Assembly: GCA_900752275.1 (NCBI GenBank)
Contig: CAADUS010000182.1
Span: 1 to 14,154 of the forward strand
DNA: 14,154 bases
Reading direction: 5' to 3'
DNA from: an uncultured Collinsella sp.
Lineage (GTDB): Bacteria > Actinomycetota > Coriobacteriia > Coriobacteriales > Coriobacteriaceae
Under the pieces are notes generated by a model, which saw only the letters and a program-made list of their open reading frames with translations, did not search any database and was not told where the DNA came from. Positions 6,731-12,576 of the stretch are shown here, piece by piece; the stretch's first letter is position 1, and each line of letters begins with the position of its first letter. A program made the translations under genes and the position numbers.

Positions 6731-7540
6731 CTACTCCCCTCGCGCCGTACGAGCGGCAGCCATAAAACGAGCTACCCGCTCAACATCAACCGGGGCATCC
6801 AGCTTTCCGTCGCGCTTTAAGCAGGTGCCGACAAACGCGCCATCGTAGTGAGCAAATACGTCAGCCACGGTATTTTCGCGACAACCGGTGCCACATACCA
6901 CGGGCACTTCGCCAACACGCTCGCGGACCTCATCGGCAAGCTCGCCCGAAGCGCCACGACCGGCAGCCGAACCGCCGATGACCATCGCATCCGGTAGGCA
7001 ATTAAAGAGAAGCGAATCGGCAATGTCCGCAGTCGTGCGATCGTTGAGATAAACCTCCCCCTCGCTCGTGATGAAGTGAAAAAGCTTGAGGTCGTCCAAG
7101 CGCAGCGCCGCCTTGCGACGCATGGTGTGCGCGAAATCTCGGTTAATCAGCCCGAGATCACCGGCCCAGGCACCGCAAAAATTGCAGCGCGTGAACTGCG
7201 CGTCGACGGCAGCGCACAACTCGATTGTGGCATCACCATCGTAAATAGCCTCAGCTCCCCAAGGAGTCGACAGATCATGGGATAGAGTCCCGATTACATA
7301 GCCCATCGATGCAAGGGTCGAGGGAGAAACGTGCTGCTCGTAGGGCATCGAGAGCTCATTGGTAATCAAAATGCCATCGACACCGCCCTGCTGCAACGCC
7401 TCGAGATCGCGCTTGGCGGCTTCCACGACCTGTGACACGCTTCCGCCCGGGTAGTACAGTGGATCGCCCGGCAGAGGACGCAGGTGCAGCATTCCGATAA
7501 CCGGCTTTTCGGTCTTGAACATCGAAGTTAGAAACGACAT
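6731..7540 (-). CDS. BtpA/SgcQ-family TIM-barrel protein
   Basis: This 269-residue protein carries the family marks GMLHLRPLPGDP (16-27) near the start and VGTCLKRDGKLDAPVD (237-252) near the end, plus a glycine-rich phosphate-site-like VIGGSAAGRGASG (187-199). BtpA was named for a role in photosystem I accumulation in cyanobacteria, while E. coli SgcQ lies in a sugar-phosphotransferase cluster. The biochemical activity of the family is, to my knowledge, not settled. In this cluster, between YjbQ and a sugar kinase, it most plausibly acts on a sugar phosphate (inference). I take the ATG at 7540 because AAGGAG lies 6 nt upstream; the ATG at 7555 has no such site. The gap to the upstream yjbQ-like gene is 33 nt. 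Confidence 0.82.
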   Translation of the reverse strand: MSFLTSMFKTEKPVIGMLHLRPLPGDPLYYPGGSVSQVVEAAKRDLEALQQGGVDGILITNELSMPYEQHVSPSTLASMGYVIGTLSHDLSTPWGAEAIYDGDATIELCAAVDAQFTRCNFCGAWAGDLGLINRDFAHTMRRKAALRLDDLKLFHFITSEGEVYLNDRTTADIADSLLFNCLPDAMVIGGSAAGRGASGELADEVRERVGEVPVVCGTGCRENTVADVFAHYDGAFVGTCLKRDGKLDAPVDVERVARFMAAARTARGE

Positions 7541-7546
7541 AATGTG

Positions 7547-7552
7547 CTCCTT
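7547..7552 (-). promoter_or_regulatory. Shine-Dalgarno that sets the BtpA-like start
   Basis: AAGGAG lies 6 nt before the ATG at 7540. It would be inside the coding region if the ATG at 7555 were used. Confidence 0.65.
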
Positions 7553-7573
7553 CATAGGGTTATTGCAGGGACG

Positions 7574-8002
7574 TTACTCCCCCAGCACCTCGATGTACAC
7601 TTTTCGCTTCTGCGGACCGTCAAACTCCGCAAGATAGATGTTCTGGGCACCTCCGCACACGATGTGGCCATCTTGAACGGGAAAGAAGCAACTGTTTCCA
7701 CAAATCATGCTCTTGATATGCCCACAGGAGTTGTTGCCGGTGGCTCCATAGCTCGGCAGGAAGTGTGCATGCGCATAGGGGGCATCGAGTGGGGCGATGC
7801 GATCAAGCGTCTCCATAAGATCCGTCTCCACGCAGGGCAGCCCCTCGTTTACCACGATTCCACAGGTCGTATGCGACAAAATAATCGCTGCCAAGCCATT
7901 GGTCACCGAGCTGCGTTCGATGGCAGCGTGCACGTCCTCGGTAATATCGATGAACTGGTCCGGAGCAGTCGATAGATAGCTCAATGTCTCGAGCGTCACC
8001 AT
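7574..8002 (-). CDS. yjbQ: YjbQ-family protein (UPF0047, secondary thiamine-phosphate synthase type)
   Basis: This 142-residue protein matches the YjbQ/UPF0047 family: SHTTCGIVVNE (43-53), an Asp downstream (D61), the Tyr-x-His region (76-80), GHIKSMICG (94-102), PVQDGHIVCG (108-117) and IYLAEFDGP (122-130). The family member of E. coli can replace thiamine-phosphate synthase weakly, hence the usual database name, but its main role is unclear. The family's Trp-Gln pair in the segment before the EFDGP element reads Ala-Gln here (119-120), so the Trp is missing. No other thiamine gene is present, and the gene lies 2 nt after the amidohydrolase-2 gene and 33 nt before the btpA-like gene. A role in the local sugar pathway is more likely than thiamine synthesis (inference). 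Confidence 0.87.
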   Translation of the reverse strand: MVTLETLSYLSTAPDQFIDITEDVHAAIERSSVTNGLAAIILSHTTCGIVVNEGLPCVETDLMETLDRIAPLDAPYAHAHFLPSYGATGNNSCGHIKSMICGNSCFFPVQDGHIVCGGAQNIYLAEFDGPQKRKVYIEVLGE

Positions 8003-8004
8003 GT

Positions 8005-8865
8005 TTACTCATCCCCTTCAAGAAAACGCAGGGCATTACCCCAGTAGAGCCTTTCTCGCGCATCATCGCGCATGGGCACGGTATCGAGCGCCCGCTTGAG
8101 TTTGAATGCACGGAAACGCGGCGTATTGCTGGCGAACATCACTTGATGCGATAGCGCGCGCTCATACCACAGCGGCCCCATATCGACCGTGAAAAGACGC
8201 TGCATCATCTCCTCGGGCGAATCGATGTAAGTGATAGAGGTGTCCGTGTAGCAGTTGGGATACTTGAGCAGCATCGCCACGGTCTCGCGCACCCAGGGCC
8301 AGCCAAAGTGGGTCAAACTAAAGCGCACATTTGGATGCGTTGCGATTGTGTGCTCAAATGCAAGCGGGTTACTGCGCGAGAGCTCTGCGCCCGGCTCCCA
8401 AGACATACCGGCATGGAAAACCACCGGCTTGTTATAGCGCTCGCACAGCTCGTAAAGCGGCTCGGCCACAGCATCATCGGGGGCAAAACCCTGCTTTGCC
8501 GGATGCAGGCAAAGCCCCTTTGCCCCCAACTCGGTAAAGGCGCGCTCCAATTCGTCTGCGGCACCGCTCACCTGCGGATCTACGCTCGCAAATCCCCACA
8601 GACGATCGGGGTGCGCGGCAACCAGCATGGCAATCTGGTCATTGGTGCCAAAGTGCCCTCCGCATGCCGTGGTTACATCGAGCGGCATGAGCACGCTCTT
8701 CCGCACGTCGCAGACGTCCATCTCGACTTGAAGCTCATCCCAATCCATGGGGCCCATATGCCCCATACCAAATTCTCGTGACCAAAAGCCGAATCCATCA
8801 GGCTCATCACCCGGCGTACAGATCTCGCCGTAGAGCATAGGATGGACCAACATGTCGATAACCAT
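8005..8865 (-). CDS. Amidohydrolase-2 family TIM-barrel protein with altered metal site
   Basis: This 286-residue protein fits the amidohydrolase-related family (PF04909/COG2159). Recognisable elements are GFASVDPQ (91-98), ELGAKGLCLHPAKQ (112-125), PVVFHAGMSWEPGA (147-160) and LTHFGWPWVRE (184-194). Family members are hydrolases or decarboxylases. The usual N-terminal His-x-His reads Leu-Val-His (L6, H8), and the usual Asp after strand 8 (as in GSDxP) reads Asn (SNTP, N247). H151 and H186 are kept. It may bind metal differently or may not catalyse the usual reaction. I chose the ATG at 8865, with AAGGGAG 6 nt upstream, over the ATG at 8886. It follows the PfkB gene by 27 nt and precedes the yjbQ-like gene by 2 nt, so it is inside the operon. 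Confidence 0.8.
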   Translation of the reverse strand: MVIDMLVHPMLYGEICTPGDEPDGFGFWSREFGMGHMGPMDWDELQVEMDVCDVRKSVLMPLDVTTACGGHFGTNDQIAMLVAAHPDRLWGFASVDPQVSGAADELERAFTELGAKGLCLHPAKQGFAPDDAVAEPLYELCERYNKPVVFHAGMSWEPGAELSRSNPLAFEHTIATHPNVRFSLTHFGWPWVRETVAMLLKYPNCYTDTSITYIDSPEEMMQRLFTVDMGPLWYERALSHQVMFASNTPRFRAFKLKRALDTVPMRDDARERLYWGNALRFLEGDE

Positions 8866-8871
8866 TTCGCA

Positions 8872-8878
8872 CTCCCTT
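8872..8878 (-). promoter_or_regulatory. Shine-Dalgarno that sets the amidohydrolase-2 start
   Basis: AAGGGAG lies 6 nt before the ATG at 8865 and would be inside the gene if the ATG at 8886 were used. Confidence 0.65.
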
Positions 8879-8892
8879 CCAGGCATTTGGCC

Positions 8893-9693
8893 CTAGTACG
8901 GCTCAAACGAACCAATCACTCGGGACGACAGCTCAGCACCCGCCTTCATACACGCCGGAATATCAAGGCCATCGATCACGCCCTTGGTAAACCCGGCAAT
9001 ATACGAGTCGCCGGCGCCCACGGTGTTAACGACCTTCTCCGCCGGTACGATCCCGCACTCATAGAAGCGCTCACCGTCATAGGCAATGCTTCCCTTCTCG
9101 CCAAGCGTGGCAACCGCAACGCGCGGTCCCAATTCCTGCACGTGGCGTACCCAGTCTCGCAGCTCCGGAGTGTCCTCTTCAAACGACATAAATGCGTAGT
9201 CAACGTAGGGAAAATGATTCTCGCAGGCATATTCGGGATCCTGGCTGAACACCGAGAAGTCCATAACCACCGTCTTGCCCGCATCATGCCATTCGGGCAG
9301 GAGGTCCAAACAATTGCCAAACAGGTCGGTATGAATGATGTCGTGCTCTAGGATAAACGCCCGGTCGTCTTCATTCGGACGATATGTCTCCATTACGCCA
9401 TCGATCGCCTCGAGATGCACGCGATCGACGCCGTCTTTCAATGCCATGAGCATTACCGAGGTGTCGCCATCCTCCACCCGCAGATGAGAGATATCGAACC
9501 CCTCAGCGGCCAGCGCCTCCCTCATCTTGTCGCCGTACTCGTCCTTGCCGACAACCGACACGGCGGATACCGAAACGCCCATTCGTGCAAGATGGATACC
9601 CCAGTCAATGCCATTACCGGTCGGATAGAACACGCCGATGTTTTGATAGACGTCCGCACAGCAAAAACCAGCCGCGCACGCTTTAATACCCAT
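8893..9693 (-). CDS. PfkB-family carbohydrate kinase, diverged FrlD-like paralogue
   Basis: A 266-residue ribokinase-fold (PfkB) kinase. The ATP/anion-hole motif NTVGAGDSYIAGF (223-235) is intact, with D229 the likely catalytic base. VGKDEYGDKM (48-57) and VATLGEKGSIAYDGERFYE (194-212) resemble fructoselysine 6-kinases, and it shares this layout with the FrlD-like kinase next door. The substrate-side motif normally read as GGNAVN is TGNGID here (25-30), so its sugar is probably different. I start at the ATG at 9693, which has GGAG 6 nt upstream. The frame runs on to 9768, but that part covers a terminator-like hairpin and has no PfkB homology. It opens the second block of the cluster. Alternatives are other PfkB sugar kinases; the exact substrate cannot be read from the sequence. 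Confidence 0.85.
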   Translation of the reverse strand: MGIKACAAGFCCADVYQNIGVFYPTGNGIDWGIHLARMGVSVSAVSVVGKDEYGDKMREALAAEGFDISHLRVEDGDTSVMLMALKDGVDRVHLEAIDGVMETYRPNEDDRAFILEHDIIHTDLFGNCLDLLPEWHDAGKTVVMDFSVFSQDPEYACENHFPYVDYAFMSFEEDTPELRDWVRHVQELGPRVAVATLGEKGSIAYDGERFYECGIVPAEKVVNTVGAGDSYIAGFTKGVIDGLDIPACMKAGAELSSRVIGSFEPY

Positions 9694-9699
9694 GGTCTT

Positions 9700-9703
9700 C
9701 TCC
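9700..9703 (-). promoter_or_regulatory. Shine-Dalgarno that sets the PfkB start
   Basis: GGAG lies 6 nt before the ATG at 9693. The longer frame reaching 9768 has no comparable site. Confidence 0.6.
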
Positions 9704-9710
9704 AATGTAC

Positions 9711-9744
9711 AAAAGGGGACCCACCACATGGCGAGCCCCCTTTT
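9711..9744 (-). terminator. Terminator-like hairpin between the two PfkB genes
   Basis: AAAAGGGG (9711-9718) and CCCCTTTT (9737-9744) form an 8-bp stem around an 18-nt interior that can fold further (GCCA/TGGT on the minus strand). On the minus strand it ends in TTTT then GTAC. It lies inside the cluster, 70 nt after the frlD-like stop and just upstream of the ribosome site of the next kinase. I see no convincing promoter in the 121-bp gap, so it may attenuate rather than end transcription. Confidence 0.6.
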
Positions 9745-9814
9745 CGCGTTTCGCTTATTGTTTTGCATCGGCCGTCCAGAGTCTCATAGCCAGACCGCCG
9801 CACGCTTTCTTAAA

Positions 9815-10678
9815 CTATTCGACGATTGGTGCTCCGTGGCCCCAAGAACCTTCCATGCCGCACACGGTCGAGGCAAACCCGGCAGCAAAGTCGAGCGCGC
9901 GCTCGATGGCCTCGGCGCCGTCCTCGCCACGCTTGGCGGAATCGAGATAGCACATCAAAAACGAGGTGAGGAACGAGTCGCCCGCCCCCATGGTGTCCTT
10001 CATGTCCGTTACCGGTTTAGCCAGCTGGCGGTAATAACGCTCGCCGTCGTAAGCAATGCAGCCCTCGGCGCCCGCCGTAGCTGACACAAAACGCGGACCC
10101 AGGCCCTTCACCCATGCCAGACGCTCGCGAATCTCGTCCTCACTCGCGGCATCCGCCGCACTAAAGAAAGCAAAATCGACGTAGGGCGCAATCTGCTCGT
10201 AGTACTCGTCGGTGGAGTCGTCCGAAAAGTCAAAAGAGACCGTGACGCCCGCAGCCTTCAGCTTGGGCAGCTCGCGCTCGGTAAAGCAATAGTTGCCCGA
10301 ATGAACCACATCGAACTGCTTCATGTACGAAAGGTCAAAGCGATCGAGGACATAGCGCGCATCGCCACGGATACCGCCCTCATTGGAGCCGAGGAAGACA
10401 CGGTCACCGTCAACGACGGTCACGCGAGCCGCTCCGTTCTCGCCAATCATCTGCTCGCACTTGTCAAGCTCGATACCCTCATCCTCGAGGCTTGCAATGA
10501 CATGCTCGGCAGCGGCGTCATTGCCAAAAATGCCCATGTATGCAGAGCGTGCGGCACCGCATTTCTTGGCATAAACGGCAAAGTTAACCGCATTGCCGCC
10601 AGGATACATGGTGTGGATATGCTCGTAGCGATCGACGACGTTGTCGCCAAATCCGAGCGCGTTAACGTTAAATGCCAT
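9815..10678 (-). CDS. frlD: Fructoselysine 6-kinase-like PfkB kinase
   Basis: This 287-residue PfkB kinase has the substrate-side motif PGGNAVNFAVYAKK (26-39), MGIFGND (48-54), GDRVFLGSNEGG (91-102), VSFDFSD (147-153) and the catalytic TMGAGDSF (229-236) with D234. These resemble E. coli FrlD (GGNAVNVAVY, FDFSD, DTMGAGDSF), the kinase that phosphorylates fructoselysine at C6. It is somewhat longer than E. coli FrlD, with an extra stretch at about 247-258. Directly upstream lies the FrlB-like deglycase, whose substrate would be its product, which supports the assignment. The precise Amadori compound may differ (fructoselysine, glucoselysine or another fructosamino acid). The start at 10678 has AAGGGA 8 nt upstream. 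The gap from the deglycase stop is 14 nt. Confidence 0.82.
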   Translation of the reverse strand: MAFNVNALGFGDNVVDRYEHIHTMYPGGNAVNFAVYAKKCGAARSAYMGIFGNDAAAEHVIASLEDEGIELDKCEQMIGENGAARVTVVDGDRVFLGSNEGGIRGDARYVLDRFDLSYMKQFDVVHSGNYCFTERELPKLKAAGVTVSFDFSDDSTDEYYEQIAPYVDFAFFSAADAASEDEIRERLAWVKGLGPRFVSATAGAEGCIAYDGERYYRQLAKPVTDMKDTMGAGDSFLTSFLMCYLDSAKRGEDGAEAIERALDFAAGFASTVCGMEGSWGHGAPIVE

Positions 10679-10692
10679 GGCCTTTGTCCCTT

Positions 10693-11661
10693 CTAGTACT
10701 CGACGACGCCCATATAGCGACGGAAATCGGGATCGTGATCAAACACCTTGCCGCGTGCAGCACGCAGCTCGCAGTTCATGGCGTAGAACAGCACCGGGTC
10801 CAGATAGGCACGGACGCTCGCCGGCACGGCTTCCATACCGTACTCCTTGGCATCGAGCACCATCAGCGTATCGGTATGCGTCTTAAGGAACGCCAGGGCG
10901 CGCTCGTCCATAGCACGGCACTCGCTGGAGCCCATCTGCAGGAAGTAAAAAACGCCATCCTGAGTAGCCTCGAAGGGGCCATGGAAGTACTCGGCAGAGT
11001 GGATGTAGCTGCAGTGCTGCCACTGCATCTCCATAAGAGAGCAGATAGCGAAACCGTAGGTCTGGCTAAAGTTGGGACCACTGCCCAGAATATAGAAGAA
11101 CTCGTGCTCCTGGCAAAGCTTGGCAAAGCGATCGCCCAGCTCGGCATTTACCTTCTCACGTGCCGGGGGAAGAATCTTATCCATCTCGGCGATACCGGCA
11201 TACATATCGGCAAGATCGGCGTAGCCCTCCTGCTGATCGAGCAGCTCGGCCGCAAGCGACAGCGAAATGCCAGCGGGGACCTCGGCCTGCGGCACGCCCT
11301 CTCCCCACGGGTAGACCCACGTGGTCCACTTGCCGGAGTCAATCTTGGATCCAGCGTTGTCGGTCTGGGCGATCACCGTAGCGCCAGCAGCAAGGGCAAT
11401 CTCGCAGCCCTCGACGACCTCGGGGGTATTGCCGCTGTGGCTGCAAGCGATGACCAGGGACTTCTCGCCCAGACGACGTGGACGCATAATGTCGAATTCA
11501 CGCGCGGTATAGATATACGAAGTGAAGGTGGTAGCCTCGCGCTGCAGAAGCTCATGAGCCGGGATCAAATCGATCATGGAGCCACCGCAAGCAATCCAGT
11601 AGACGCTGTCGAACTTGCCCTTCTCGGCAATTGCCTCTTTAATCAGATCGTGTGCGTTCAT
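10693..11661 (-). CDS. frlB: Fructosamine-6-phosphate deglycase (FrlB-like, double SIS domain)
   Basis: This 322-residue protein has two sugar-isomerase (SIS) domains. Domain 1 has ACGGSM (24-29) and the phosphosugar loop SHSGNTPE (74-81). Domain 2 begins near GSGPN (193-197) and contains SAEYFHGPFE (222-231), the region where FrlB/FraB-type deglycases carry their catalytic Glu, so E224 is a candidate. The protein ends in DPDFRRYMGVVEY, as in the family. It would split a fructosamine 6-phosphate into glucose 6-phosphate and the free amine or amino acid, acting as a cytosolic homodimer. The start is the ATG at 11661, with AAGGA 7 nt upstream; the ATG at 11694 has no site. A glucosamine-6-phosphate deaminase/isomerase role is less likely, given the kinase and epimerase neighbours. 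Confidence 0.84.
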   Translation of the reverse strand: MNAHDLIKEAIAEKGKFDSVYWIACGGSMIDLIPAHELLQREATTFTSYIYTAREFDIMRPRRLGEKSLVIACSHSGNTPEVVEGCEIALAAGATVIAQTDNAGSKIDSGKWTTWVYPWGEGVPQAEVPAGISLSLAAELLDQQEGYADLADMYAGIAEMDKILPPAREKVNAELGDRFAKLCQEHEFFYILGSGPNFSQTYGFAICSLMEMQWQHCSYIHSAEYFHGPFEATQDGVFYFLQMGSSECRAMDERALAFLKTHTDTLMVLDAKEYGMEAVPASVRAYLDPVLFYAMNCELRAARGKVFDHDPDFRRYMGVVEY

Positions 11662-11668
11662 ATCCAGT

Positions 11669-11673
11669 TCCTT
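11669..11673 (-). promoter_or_regulatory. Shine-Dalgarno that sets the FrlB start
   Basis: AAGGA lies 7 nt before the ATG at 11661, in the 62-nt gap after the epimerase gene. I see no promoter or terminator in that gap. Confidence 0.6.
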
Positions 11674-11723
11674 TCTTGTTTGGCCCGCAATCAATGACGT
11701 TGGTTGCGTGGCCGATGGTTGTT

Positions 11724-12575
11724 TTAGTCAATCAGATATTTCTCGAATGCGGCCATGTTCTTGGCATCTGCGGCCGCCGGGTCATCGTAGTAACGACCGT
11801 CCGTGATTTCCTGGCCCAGCATGCCGTCGAAACCATGGGCGTTGAGCGTGGCGACGAAGGCGTCCATATCGTGCTTGCCATCGCCCCACACCAGATGGCC
11901 ATACGGGTCACCGTCGATAAAGTGCATCTCGTGAATTGCCCCATCGCCAAAGGCGGCAAACCAGTCCTCGAGCGTCTCGCCTGCGACGCCCATCGCGGTT
12001 GTATCAACCATGGGCTGTAAGTACGGGCTCGCGACCTCGTCAATCATGCGCTTCGCATCGGAAACCGTCGTCACAAGGTTGCTCTCCTCGGGACGCAGGC
12101 TTTCCATCGTAAGCACCAGACCGTGCTCGCCGGCATACTCCGCCAGAATGGACAAGTGCTCGCGGCTGCGCTTCCAGGCTTCCTCGCGGTCCTCGTCCCA
12201 GTCGCCCCAGCCCGAGTTGATGGACATACGGTCGCACCCAAGTACCTCGGCAAGTTCAATGCCGTGTTTAAAGTACGCCAGGCTGCGCTGTTCATGCAGC
12301 GGCTTGCGTGCGCAGTACTGCCAAGGATAGACAACATTCTCGGGGCACAGAGTACGATACCTAAGCCCACGGTCTGCAGCCTTTTTCGCCAGGACCTCAG
12401 CCTCAAAGTAGCCCGTATGGTCGAGCGTCACATGCGGCTCTGCACACCACAGCTCAATGGACTCAAAGCCCAAGCGCTGCTGCACATCAAGGAAGTAATC
12501 GAGCGACCACATGATGTAGTGGATATTCATGCCCGCAATCTGCTCGCGACGCAGCGTCGGTTTGGATTCAGACAT
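11724..12575 (-). CDS. frlC: FrlC-like sugar (phosphate) epimerase, xylose-isomerase-like TIM barrel
   Basis: This 283-residue TIM barrel belongs to the AP-endonuclease-2/xylose-isomerase-like family. Likely metal ligands in order are E158 (TMESL), D191 (PMVDT), H218 (MHFID) and E256 (GQEIT). LGFESIELWCAEPH (35-48), LCPENVVYPW (76-85) and RPEESNLV (161-168) parallel E. coli FrlC (LGYDGIEIWGGRPH, TPYESNVV). FrlC interconverts psicoselysine and fructoselysine, feeding the 3-epimer into the FrlD/FrlB route. Position next to frlB- and frlD-like genes supports that role. Similarity is moderate, so another ketose 3-epimerase (tagatose/psicose type) remains possible. The start is well set by AAGGAGG 6 nt upstream. 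The preceding amidohydrolase gene ends 1 nt before this start, so the two are likely coupled. Confidence 0.75.
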   Translation of the reverse strand: MSESKPTLRREQIAGMNIHYIMWSLDYFLDVQQRLGFESIELWCAEPHVTLDHTGYFEAEVLAKKAADRGLRYRTLCPENVVYPWQYCARKPLHEQRSLAYFKHGIELAEVLGCDRMSINSGWGDWDEDREEAWKRSREHLSILAEYAGEHGLVLTMESLRPEESNLVTTVSDAKRMIDEVASPYLQPMVDTTAMGVAGETLEDWFAAFGDGAIHEMHFIDGDPYGHLVWGDGKHDMDAFVATLNAHGFDGMLGQEITDGRYYDDPAAADAKNMAAFEKYLID

Positions 12576-12576
12576 C

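Noticed and set aside
7574..8002. Calling the YjbQ-family gene a thiamine biosynthesis gene
   Set aside because: The thiamine activity known for the family is weak, and there are no thiamine genes nearby. I kept the family name only.
9694..9768. A 25-residue N-terminal extension of the PfkB kinase
   Set aside because: The extension overlaps the terminator-like hairpin and lacks kinase homology, while the ATG at 9693 has a well-spaced ribosome site.
9745..9814. A promoter for the second catabolic block
   Set aside because: The best hexamers (for example TGGACG as a -35) lack a -10 box at correct spacing, so I do not call one.
10672..11697. A 341-codon plus-strand open frame opposite the FrlB-like gene
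   Set aside because: It mirrors the SIS-domain gene almost exactly and has no family features of its own.
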